A DNA stretch of 64,000 bases from NCBI GenBank assembly GCA_011390955.1, contig JAABRM010000024.1, positions 1 through 64,000 of the forward strand, written 5' to 3'. The DNA is from Oscillatoriales cyanobacterium. Its GTDB lineage: Bacteria > Cyanobacteriota > Cyanobacteriia > Cyanobacteriales > Laspinemataceae. A program made the position numbers and the translations under genes. This document shows, one piece after another, positions 52,118 to 60,417 of this stretch. Position 1 is the first letter of the stretch, and each line of letters opens with the position of its first letter. The notes beneath the pieces were generated by a model. The model was not told the DNA's origin, made no database searches, and was given only the letters and a program-made list of their open reading frames with translations.

Positions 52118-53627
52118 CATACCCAAAAATAGCCGTGAGATAGCGGCGGAGAGTTTAGGCAAAATCGCACAGGGAAATCCAGAGGCGATCGCCGCTTTAA
52201 TTCGCTATTTTGAAACTACTGTCGAAACGACTGAGGATCAAGGTGCTCTTTTGAGAGCAGCGCAAAATTTGAGTGAAATAGATCCGGGGAATTCTAAGGT
52301 AACTACAGCATTAATCCGCATCCTCAAAATCATTGAAGATAAGTTACTGGATACTCCACCTACAGAAACGACTAAGAATAACAATACTCTTTTGATAGCA
52401 GTGCAAGATTTGAGTGAACTCCATCCGGGAAATTCTAAGGTAATTACAGCATTAATTCGCATCCTCAAAATCATTGAAGATAAATTCGAGGATAGTCCAC
52501 CTACTTATCATCTACCATCACTACTTGAGCATATTGGTGGGACTGGTATGACTGATGATGAAACAACCTTTCAGATAGCAGCGAAGACTTTGGGTAAAAT
52601 TGCACAGGGCAATTCAGATGTAATTAAGAATTTAATTTGTATTCTTGAAACTACTCGAAACGCATGGAGTCGTTTTAGTGTTGCAGATACTTTAGGTAAA
52701 ATCGCACAGGGAAATTTAGAGGCAATTGCAGCATTAATCCACATTCCCGAAATCACTAGGGATAAAGCTACCCTGGAAATAGCTACAGAAAGCTTACAAA
52801 AAATTATTACTACCCCCGAACAATATGCGGGAGTTGTATCTGCTTTGAAAGATGGTCTCAGTGAGGAAATGTATCAAAACGACTTTGATTTATTCAATAA
52901 ATGCTATGAAATTATCTCGATTTGTGCAAAAAACCTCTCCTATCCCGAATTTTACCAAGCATGGCATCATCCTTCTACTACTACTCCCTATCCCAAACTA
53001 ATGCCATTATACCTATTCTCTAGTGATTTAGAAGATTTATTAGAAGATTTATTTAGCGACCCACCAGATTTATCTCAACCTTTAGAAATATTAGATACAT
53101 CCCAACTGCCATTATACATATCTTCTAGTGATTTAGAAGATTTATTTAGCGACCCACCAGATTTATCTCAACCTTCAGAACAGTTGCAGAATAACCTCGC
53201 CCTTCTCCCCCAAATCCTCAACCAAGCCATCCAAACCCACCCCGTCAACTGCCAACCCATTTGCATCGATGGCAGCCGCTTCAGCGACCCTAGCAACCCT
53301 GCCTTGCAAATCTACACCACCTTGAAAAAAGCCGGATGTCCCGTCAGTCCCGACGGTAGACCCCGTACCATTGCCGAATTACAAGCCTACTGCGAGGATG
53401 ACCTCAGCGACCATCAAATTGCCCTCATCCTCTACGAAGAACCCACGGACCCACCGCCCCAAGGCTTTGATATCGCCGTCCTCAATCAACTCGCCCGGTT
53501 TAGCCATCCCCCCATAGCCGTAGTTCTTCCCCAACCCCTCCCGGAGTGCCGACTCCCGCAATTCCTAGAAAGCGACCCGGATTTGATTGCCAATCTCCTT
53601 CGGTGGTTGCAAAACTTGGCACGATGA
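52098..53627 (+). CDS. HEAT-repeat and C-terminal domain fragment of the broken NACHT protein
   Basis: The first true codons are near 52135, and the start shown lies in the overlap with the previous frame. Eight to nine HEAT units (GKIAQGNPEAIAALIRYFETT) run to about residue 240. A direct repeat of Ser/Asp/Leu-rich sequence (SSDLEDLFSDPPDLSQP, twice) follows. The C-terminal 150 residues form a distinct globular domain (LQIYTTLKKAGCPVSPDGRP, IALILYEEP, FSHPPIAVVLPQPLPECRL) that I do not recognise but which may be a sensor or effector. Frame and sequence show it once continued the upstream fragment. Confidence 0.72.
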   Translation: MKLLMFNIPKNSREIAAESLGKIAQGNPEAIAALIRYFETTVETTEDQGALLRAAQNLSEIDPGNSKVTTALIRILKIIEDKLLDTPPTETTKNNNTLLIAVQDLSELHPGNSKVITALIRILKIIEDKFEDSPPTYHLPSLLEHIGGTGMTDDETTFQIAAKTLGKIAQGNSDVIKNLICILETTRNAWSRFSVADTLGKIAQGNLEAIAALIHIPEITRDKATLEIATESLQKIITTPEQYAGVVSALKDGLSEEMYQNDFDLFNKCYEIISICAKNLSYPEFYQAWHHPSTTTPYPKLMPLYLFSSDLEDLLEDLFSDPPDLSQPLEILDTSQLPLYISSSDLEDLFSDPPDLSQPSEQLQNNLALLPQILNQAIQTHPVNCQPICIDGSRFSDPSNPALQIYTTLKKAGCPVSPDGRPRTIAELQAYCEDDLSDHQIALILYEEPTDPPPQGFDIAVLNQLARFSHPPIAVVLPQPLPECRLPQFLESDPDLIANLLRWLQNLAR

Positions 53628-54551
53628 ATGAGTCATAAATCGGTAGCGATCGCCTCCTACAAAACAAGAAACCGGGACAAGAAACCGGGACAAGAAACCG
53701 GGTTTCTCTAAGACAACCTCTGCCACCCCACCGAAACTTACATAGAAACCCGGTTTCTAACCGCTTCAGGTTTCTATGTAGGTTTTGGGGCTATTTGACT
53801 TCGACAAACAAGAAACCGGGTTTCTATGTAGGTTATTAGTTGGTAGCAGAGGTTAACGCAAGAAACCCGGTTTCTGGGACCCCAGGGACAAGAAACCGGG
53901 TTTCTTAAGACAACCTCTGCCACCCCACCGAAACTTACATAGAAACCCGGTTTCTAACCGCTTCAGGTTTCTATGTAGGTTTTGGGGTTAATTGACTTCG
54001 ACAAACAAGAAACCGGGTTTCTATGTAGGTTATTAGTTGGTAGCAGAGGTTAACGCAAGAAACCCGGTTTCTGGGGCCAAGGGACAAGAAACCGGGTTTC
54101 TCTAAGTCAACCTCTGTCACTCCACCGAAACTTACATAGAAACCCGGTTTCTAACCGCTTCAGGTTTCTCACCGCCCCAGGGACAAGAAACCGGGTTTCT
54201 TAAGTCAACCTCTGCCACCCCACCGAAACTTACATAGAAACCCGGTTTCTAACCCATTCAGGTTTAGGGGTTGCTGGTGGGGACAAGAAACCGGGTTTCT
54301 ATAAGCGTTGTTGGTTGGTGGCAAAGGTTAACGCAAGAAACCCGGTTTCTGGGGCCAAGGGACAAGAAACCGGGTTTCTATGAGAAATGCCTGCCACCCC
54401 ACCGAAACCTTCATAGAAACCCGGTTTCTAACCTCTCCAGGTTTCTCACCGCCCCAGGGACAAGAAACCGGGTTTCTGCAATAATTTATCTATCCTAACC
54501 GAGATTTTCGTCAATTACCCGGTTGCTCAATTCTTCAAGAGGCGATGATAT
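53628..54551. repeat. AGAAACC palindrome array, right of the NACHT locus
   Basis: About seventeen copies of AGAAACC(G/C)GGTTTCT alternate in orientation over 830 bases, with conserved linkers (GACAACCTCTGCCACC, GTTATTAGTTGGTAGCAG). A unit of about 220 bases is repeated, so the array has expanded by tandem duplication. Three GGGACAAGAAACC pieces at the start are truncated copies. The BrnT gene follows. Confidence 0.9.
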
Positions 54552-54824
54552 TTGAAATTTGAATGGCATGAAGAAAAAGCAGAAAATAACCTCAAAAAAC
54601 ACGGAATTAGTTTTGATGAAGCAAAAACCGTTTTCAATGACCCATTATCGATAACGATCGCTGATTCCCAGCACTCTGATAATGAAGAACGCTATATTGA
54701 TATTGGTCGATCTAGTCAAGGTAAGTTACTTGTTGTAGTTTACACAGAACGTCAAGCAAACATTAGAATTATTAGTTGTCGTCAAGCCACCAAAACAGAG
54801 AGAAAAATGTATGAACAATCATAA
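54552..54824 (+). CDS. brnT: BrnT-family toxin
   Basis: The 90-residue protein is of normal length. The family signature is clear: KFEWHEEKAENNLKKHGISFDEA, then VFNDPLSITIADSQHS--EERYIDIG, then RIISCRQATKTERKMYE. BrnT acts as an RNase-fold toxin (RelE superfamily) held by a BrnA antitoxin. It starts with a TTG preceded by a GAGGCG site; a nearby ATG is out of frame and closes at once. Its stop overlaps the start of the antitoxin-like gene, as is usual for toxin-antitoxin pairs. It lies between two palindrome arrays, next to the broken NACHT gene. Confidence 0.86.
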   Translation: MKFEWHEEKAENNLKKHGISFDEAKTVFNDPLSITIADSQHSDNEERYIDIGRSSQGKLLVVVYTERQANIRIISCRQATKTERKMYEQS

Positions 54825-55107
54825 TTTTGAACAGCCAAATATCCCTGATATCACTGATGATGAAATGCTTCCAGAATATGATTTTAGCGGCGGCATACGC
54901 GGCAAGCATTACCAAGCATATCGCAGAGGACATACTGTGACCATTCATCAAAATGATGGCAACGATATTGTGCAATATTTTACCCTAGAAGATGGAGCAA
55001 TTATGCTCGATCCAGATGTGCGGGAATATTTCCCTGATGCTGAAACTGTCAACAGGGCTTTACGCACCTTGATTAGTTTGTTTCCGAAAAATCGTCAGGC
55101 AATTTGA
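54811..55107 (+). CDS. BrnA-like antitoxin
   Basis: The 98-residue protein is encoded 14 bases inside the end of the BrnT gene. The N-terminus (EYDFSGGIRGKHYQAYRRGHTVTIHQNDG) matches cyanobacterial proteins found after BrnT. The C-terminal block AIMLDPDVREYFPDAETVNRALRTLI resembles the LDPDVxxxF...NxALRxxI pattern of ribbon-helix-helix BrnA antitoxins. It should neutralise BrnT and repress the operon. Family assignment is inferred from partner and pattern, not full-length identity. Confidence 0.72.
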   Translation: MNNHNFEQPNIPDITDDEMLPEYDFSGGIRGKHYQAYRRGHTVTIHQNDGNDIVQYFTLEDGAIMLDPDVREYFPDAETVNRALRTLISLFPKNRQAI

Positions 55108-55786
55108 AGTCAGGCAGGAAAGAAACCGGGTTTCTAACCGCTTCAGGTTTTGGGGTTAATTGACTTCGGCAGAGAAGAAACCGGGGCAAGAAACCGGGGC
55201 AAGAAACCGGGTTTCTATGACATTTGTTTGTTGGTGGCAAAGGTTAACGCAAGAAACCCGGTTTCTGTCGCCAAGGGACAAGAAACCGGGTTTCTTCAGA
55301 CAACCTCTGCCACCCCACCGAAACTTACATAGAAACCCGGTTTCTAACCGCTTCAGGTTTCTCACCGCCCCAGGGACAAGAAACCGGGTTTCTTAAGACA
55401 ACCTCTGCCACCCCACCGGCCCTTACATAGAAACCCGGTTTCTAACCGCTTCAGGTTTCTCACCGCCCCAGGGACAAGAAACCGGGTTTCTTCAGACAAC
55501 CTCTGCCACCCCACCGGCACCTACATAGAAACCCGGTTTCTAACCGCTTCAGGTTTCTAGACCTAGGTTTTGGGGCTACTTGACTTCGGCAGAGAAGAAA
55601 CCGGGTTTCTATAAGCGTTGTTGGTTGGAGGCAAAGGCTGACCCAAGAAACCCGGTTTCTCACCGCTTCCGGTTTCTCAGAGGATAGTTAAACAACAACC
55701 CTGTTGCTAAAAACCTAAAATAATAGTTAAATCGATCTAATGTATGAAACGCTATAGATATAGTCACTTTAAGGTAAACCATCAGC
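55108..55786. repeat. AGAAACC palindrome array between antitoxin and transketolase-like gene
   Basis: Eleven copies of the AGAAACC(G/C)GGTTTCT palindrome lie at about 55120-55675, again in alternating orientation with GCTTCAGGTTTCTCACCG linkers. The last 110 bases hold the promoter region of the next gene; no strong pair of boxes is evident. Confidence 0.88.
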
Positions 55787-57994
55787 ATGACCAGCACAGC
55801 ACCAGCCCCCACTAAAACCCCCGATTTTTGCGAAGGCATCCAATATTTTGGCGAACCGTTGCCCGGATTTGACAAATATGCCCAAGAACCCGCGATCGCC
55901 TCTGGGAAAAAAGCGATCGCCTCTCCGTCGGATCCTGCCGCCGTCTTTCAAACCCTTCTCGTTGCCGACGCCCTGCGTTACCTAACCATGCAAGTCACCG
56001 CCAGCAAAGCATCCGGCCACCCTGGTGGATTTGCCAGCAAAGCCGAAGTTTATGCCGCCTTGGTCATGCTGGGTTACAAAAATATCCTCACGGAAGTGGG
56101 CCACCATGCCCCCGGATTTTATAGTGCCATGTTCCTCGATCGCTCCTTAGAACAGATGGATATCGATAACGTGCAACAAATGCGCGATCGCTTCCGGGAA
56201 CACAAAGGACTCCTCGGCCACCTCTCCGGGCAAATTCCGGGACTTCTTGGACCTGCCGGCCCCCTGGGACAAGGGCAACACTTCGCCATGTCCGGCGCCA
56301 AACTCCACCCCGGCGTCCTATTCCCTGTCACCATTGGCGACGGTGGACTCGGCGAACCCTACATTATGAGTAGCATGGCCCACTTCCACACCGCCTATCC
56401 CAAAGTCACCAACTTCCTGCCCATCCTGGTTTGGAACGGCTACTCCCAGGAACATCACAGCATGGTTTCCACCAAACCCAACCAGGAAATGATCGAATAC
56501 TGGGAAGGCAACGGCTTCCAAGAAATCATCCTGGTCAACGCCAAAGACTTCGACGACCAAAACCAGCCCGGTGACTATGTAGACAGCACCGAATTCTCCC
56601 TAGAACAACGGCTAAAATTCACCCAAGCGGTGCTCGAAGGCGTAGACAAAGCCGCCAAATCCGCCCTTTCTGGCAAACTCACCGTCTTTATCATCAAACA
56701 ACTCAAAGGGGCCGGAGTCCACGCCCGGGGCGCCAAATCCCATAACCTCTACGCCCATCACACCCTGGACAACGCAGAAATTGTCAGCGCCCTGAAAACC
56801 CGCGCCCTGGCCCCAGAAGCATGGCAACTCGTCCGCACCAACTGCGAACGGGCCGCTGGTGGTCCTGCGGTCAAAACCGTGGTGACAGAATTTGAACTGC
56901 CCTTACCCGAACTGGGTCAACTACCCGTGCAAGAATATGCCGTTGGGGACAAGCAGGTTGCCACCACCGCAATGGGTGAATTAGTCGCCCATGTGGGCAA
57001 AACTGACCCCAATTTCATCATCTCCAACGCTGATGGTAACGCCGCTTCGGGGATTAATAATATCAACGTTGCCCTCAAAATTGCCCACCCCACCATTGAC
57101 GAACTTTACTATCAAGGGCCAGAGGGTCAAGTTTACGAACCCCTGAGTGAAGATGCTTGTGCCGGGTTAGCCGCCGGATTAGCCTTATTTGGGTCGCGGA
57201 CTCTTTGGTGTTCTTATGAATCTTTTGCCATCAACGGTTTACCAATTTGGCAAACTGTCACCCAAGCAATGGCCGAATTGCGCCGGTCTACTCCCTCCAC
57301 CATTATGTTATTAACTGCCGGGGCATTAGAACAAGGACGCAACGGTTGGACCCACCAACGACCGGAAGTGGAAAACTACTTTGCCGCCATGATGCGGAAT
57401 GGTAATGTTTTCCCCTTATTCCCCACGGATGCTAACAGTATTCAAGTCTGTTATGACTGGGCATTAACCACCAAAAATAAGGGAATTGTGATTATTGCCA
57501 GCAAGTCGCCCCTACCGATTTACACCACCTTTGAACAAACCCGTCAAGGGTTAGAGAAAGGGGCGATACTTCTCCAAGAAATTCCCGGAGAAAAGACCGT
57601 AGTTTTCCCGGTGGTTGGCGATCTGGTTTTAGCCCCAGTTTTTGCCGCTGCGGAACAATTAAAAGCCCAAGGAATTGGCTCAAAAATTATCTCAGTCATC
57701 AATCCCCGTCGCTTATATCGTGATAGCGATACTGCCTGGGCAACCTGTTCCGAACCGGATGGTCTTTTCTTAGAAGATGCTGAGTTTGAAAAGTTCTTTG
57801 GTGGCGATGCTTTAATTGCCGTTACCGGGGGAACTTCCGCCATGTTAGAACCGATTATGTTGCGTTCTACTGCCAAGCGGGATATCTTTGCTTGGAAGCG
57901 GGGCGAAACTGCTGCCAGTGCCAATGAAGTGTTAAATATGAATGGTATTACCGCAGAAAATATGGTCAAACGTGCCCATGAATTGTTAGGGTAA
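55787..57994 (+). CDS. Thiamine-diphosphate enzyme, transketolase/phosphoketolase-like
   Basis: The 735-residue protein belongs to the transketolase superfamily. The N-terminal half has SKASGHPGGFASKAE and the ThDP motif TIGDGGLGEP (about 182-191), followed by FLPILVWNGYS, a block reminiscent of phosphoketolase. The C-terminal half has the pyrimidine-binding region with LADEDACAGLAAGLALFG-like sequence (EDACAGLAAGLALFG) and GIVIIASKSPLPIY. Similar cyanobacterial proteins are annotated as transketolase, or as a xylulose-5-phosphate-acting enzyme, without proof. Its carbon-metabolism role is inferred. It is monocistronic, between palindrome arrays and the ATPase pair. Confidence 0.75.
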   Translation: MTSTAPAPTKTPDFCEGIQYFGEPLPGFDKYAQEPAIASGKKAIASPSDPAAVFQTLLVADALRYLTMQVTASKASGHPGGFASKAEVYAALVMLGYKNILTEVGHHAPGFYSAMFLDRSLEQMDIDNVQQMRDRFREHKGLLGHLSGQIPGLLGPAGPLGQGQHFAMSGAKLHPGVLFPVTIGDGGLGEPYIMSSMAHFHTAYPKVTNFLPILVWNGYSQEHHSMVSTKPNQEMIEYWEGNGFQEIILVNAKDFDDQNQPGDYVDSTEFSLEQRLKFTQAVLEGVDKAAKSALSGKLTVFIIKQLKGAGVHARGAKSHNLYAHHTLDNAEIVSALKTRALAPEAWQLVRTNCERAAGGPAVKTVVTEFELPLPELGQLPVQEYAVGDKQVATTAMGELVAHVGKTDPNFIISNADGNAASGINNINVALKIAHPTIDELYYQGPEGQVYEPLSEDACAGLAAGLALFGSRTLWCSYESFAINGLPIWQTVTQAMAELRRSTPSTIMLLTAGALEQGRNGWTHQRPEVENYFAAMMRNGNVFPLFPTDANSIQVCYDWALTTKNKGIVIIASKSPLPIYTTFEQTRQGLEKGAILLQEIPGEKTVVFPVVGDLVLAPVFAAAEQLKAQGIGSKIISVINPRRLYRDSDTAWATCSEPDGLFLEDAEFEKFFGGDALIAVTGGTSAMLEPIMLRSTAKRDIFAWKRGETAASANEVLNMNGITAENMVKRAHELLG

Positions 57995-58207
57995 AATAAC
58001 TCCGTGGTAAAGAAACCGGGTTTCTATGAGTCTTTGGGCCGGGTGACAGAGACTTAATCAAAGAAACCCGGTTTCTGACCTCTGAAAATATGGTTTCCAT
58101 GTGAACTAACCACAGAGGCACAGAGAACACAAAAAATCTAAAGACCATCTACCATATTTTCTGCTTTTTTATAATAAAATAAAACTTAATTTATGCTGGA
58201 GAAGAAT
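57995..58207. repeat. Two AGAAACC palindromes downstream of the transketolase-like gene
   Basis: One G-centred and one C-centred copy lie at about 58012-58075. The rest is the leader of the ATPase gene, with a GGAGAAG ribosome-binding site before 58208. Confidence 0.7.
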
Positions 58208-59500
58208 ATGGCAAAAATTGAGGGATTTAGAGTTAAAAATTATCAAGCTTTAAAAAATATAACAATTGGTAGATTATGGAATACAGGAACCCTAGAACCA
58301 ATTACCCCATTAACCGCAGTTATTGGTAAGAATGGGGTAGGAAAAAGCACTCTTTTTGATGCGTTTGGTTTTCTCGCCGATTGTTTAAAGCTTGGGGTGG
58401 AAGAGGCTTGCGATGCTAAAGGGCGTGGGGGATTTGGGAAATTACGCTCTCAAGGAATTAATGAGCCAATTGAATTTGAAATTTACTATAAACAAGATCG
58501 GAATGCTCGCCCAATTACCTATGAACTGTCGATTGATATTGATAGCTTCGATCGCCCTTATGTGAAAAAAGAACGACTGCGGCAGAGGCGCAAAGGTCAG
58601 CGTTATGGTTGGCCGTTTTCGTTTTTGGTACTGAATGAGGGGACAGGTGTTGTCTGGAAAGGGGAAGAAAATGGACAGCAGATCGAGGAAGGCGATCGCA
58701 ATTTTGATTTATTCCAATTAATCAAAGACATAGAAATGTCCGACGATCGAGAAGAAAGTAAAAAAACTGAATTCGTTGAACTTGACGATAAGCGTAAGTT
58801 GGGAATTGCCACCCTGGGGTCTTTGAAACAACACCCCAGAATTTCTGCATTTCGTCAGTTTATTGAAGGATGGTATCTGAGTTATTTTACTCCTGATGCG
58901 GCGCGAAGCTTGCCATTAGCAGGGCCGCAAAGACACCTGAATATACACGGAGATAACTTAGGGAATGTAGTTCAATTTATGGAAAGGGAGCATCCCAAAC
59001 GATTTAAAGCGATTCTAGAACAAATATCAAATAAAATTCCCGGTATAGAAAGAATCAGTACAGAAAAAACTCCCGATGGCCGACTATTACTCCAGTTTAA
59101 TGACCGAGGATTCACCGATCCATTTTATTCGCAAAAAATGTCCGATGGCACATTGAAAGTATTTGCATACCTTCTGCTTCTGGAAGACCCCAGCCCTTCT
59201 CCATTTATCTGTATCGAAGAACCGGAAAATGGCTTATACCATAAGTTACTAGAAACTTTAGTCGCTGAATTTCGTGTTAATGCGACGGGTCGTAAAAGTG
59301 ATTCACAGATATTTCTAACGACTCATCAACCTTATTTAGTAGATGCTTTGGAACCATCAGAAGTCTGGGTTCTAGAAAAAGGGGATGATGGCTTTGCCAA
59401 AATTAAAAGAGCCAGTGAAGATCCCATAATTAATAATATGGTGAGTGAAGGCTTACCCCTGGGAAGTCTTTGGTATAGTGATTATTTAGATGTCAGGTAA
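58208..59500 (+). CDS. OLD-like ABC ATPase (AAA family), partner of DUF4276
   Basis: The protein has 430 residues. The Walker A motif GKNGVGKST lies at about 44-52. The ABC-type signature region KMSDGTLKVFAYLLLLED (about 317-334) and Walker B ICIEEPENGLY (about 341-351) follow, then an H-loop TTHQPYLVDAL near the C-terminus. No TOPRIM nuclease domain is attached, unlike full-length OLD. I start at the ATG at 58208 because GGAGAAG sits five bases upstream; an earlier in-frame ATG lacks this. The gene after it is a TOPRIM-like DUF4276 protein, so together they resemble a split OLD nuclease, like PARIS or related ATPase/TOPRIM defence pairs. Confidence 0.84.
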   Translation: MAKIEGFRVKNYQALKNITIGRLWNTGTLEPITPLTAVIGKNGVGKSTLFDAFGFLADCLKLGVEEACDAKGRGGFGKLRSQGINEPIEFEIYYKQDRNARPITYELSIDIDSFDRPYVKKERLRQRRKGQRYGWPFSFLVLNEGTGVVWKGEENGQQIEEGDRNFDLFQLIKDIEMSDDREESKKTEFVELDDKRKLGIATLGSLKQHPRISAFRQFIEGWYLSYFTPDAARSLPLAGPQRHLNIHGDNLGNVVQFMEREHPKRFKAILEQISNKIPGIERISTEKTPDGRLLLQFNDRGFTDPFYSQKMSDGTLKVFAYLLLLEDPSPSPFICIEEPENGLYHKLLETLVAEFRVNATGRKSDSQIFLTTHQPYLVDALEPSEVWVLEKGDDGFAKIKRASEDPIINNMVSEGLPLGSLWYSDYLDVR

Positions 59501-59504
59501 TCCG

Positions 59505-60170
59505 ATGCACTTGGAAATATTAGTTGAGGATCAGTCTGGTAAAAAGGCATTAGATATTTTAGTTCCTAATATAATCGGCCCTAACCATACATTTGTGGTT
59601 CGGGCTTACAAAGGAATCGGACGTTTACCAAAAAACTTAAAAGGAACGAGCGATCCCAGCAAGCGAATATTGCTCGATCAACTCCCTAAGTTATTAAGAG
59701 GATATGGTAAAACTTTTGCCGCATACGGTAAAAATTACCAAGCTGCGGTGATTGTTATCTGCGATTTGGATGACCAATGTTTAAAAAGGTTTAAGCATGA
59801 ATTACTCAAACTCTTAAATGAATGCGATCCTCAACCATTGACTCGCTTTTGTCTGGCTATTGAGGAAGGAGAAGCATGGTTTCTGGGTGATTTAGATGCG
59901 ATCGCGAAAGCTTACCCAGATGTTAAGTCAGATATTTTGAATTCATACGTTAATGACTCTATATGTGGCACATGGGAAATATTAGCAGATGCGATTTATC
60001 CAGGAGGATCAAAAAAAATCTTAGAGCGTGGGTGGCAAGAGGTTGGTAAACAAAAGTCACTGTGGGCAGATAATATTGCTCCTCACATGAATGTCTCTGA
60101 AAATAAGTCTCCTAGTTTTCGTTATTTTTATAGCCAAATTATTGATTTAGTCTCTGAAAAAACTAGCTAA
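59505..60170 (+). CDS. DUF4276 (TOPRIM-like) protein
   Basis: The protein has 221 residues. The DUF4276 start LEILVEDQSGKKALDILVPN, the acidic strand VIVICDLDDQCLKRF and CLAIEEGEAWFLGD match a TOPRIM-type metal-binding arrangement (Glu, then DxD, then Glu). The reading frame overlaps or abuts the ATPase gene stop: an in-frame ATG at 59490 overlaps by 11 bases, while the ATG at 59505 begins MHLEILVE. I choose the latter from the family start. Effector or nuclease function in a defence pair is inferred. Confidence 0.78.
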   Translation: MHLEILVEDQSGKKALDILVPNIIGPNHTFVVRAYKGIGRLPKNLKGTSDPSKRILLDQLPKLLRGYGKTFAAYGKNYQAAVIVICDLDDQCLKRFKHELLKLLNECDPQPLTRFCLAIEEGEAWFLGDLDAIAKAYPDVKSDILNSYVNDSICGTWEILADAIYPGGSKKILERGWQEVGKQKSLWADNIAPHMNVSENKSPSFRYFYSQIIDLVSEKTS

Positions 60171-60417
60171 AAGCAAAATTTTGCTAAAGTTTGGCTGGTG
60201 ATTTACAGCGCAGATTTAACCAGCGAACACTAAGAAACCGGGTTTCTTTTTTGCTGAAAACAGATAACTGTAATTTTCACCACAGAAACCCGGTTTCTGG
60301 GCGCTCTTCCCAGACTAAGAAACCGGGTTTTTTTGCTGAAAACAGATAACTTTGATATTCTGAAAAGAACCCCGATTTCTGGGATAATACAAAAACCACC
60401 AAAGATGGGAGATAATT
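60171..60417. repeat. AGAAACC palindromes and promoter gap
   Basis: Two full copies and one truncated copy of the AGAAACC palindrome lie between about 60232 and 60330, each followed by CTGAAAACAGATAACT. A GGGAGAT Shine-Dalgarno precedes the ATG at 60418. Confidence 0.7.

Noticed and set aside
46624-55680. CRISPR array interpretation of the AGAAACC repeats
   Set aside because: Intervals between copies are conserved linkers rather than unique spacers, orientation alternates, and no cas genes are nearby.
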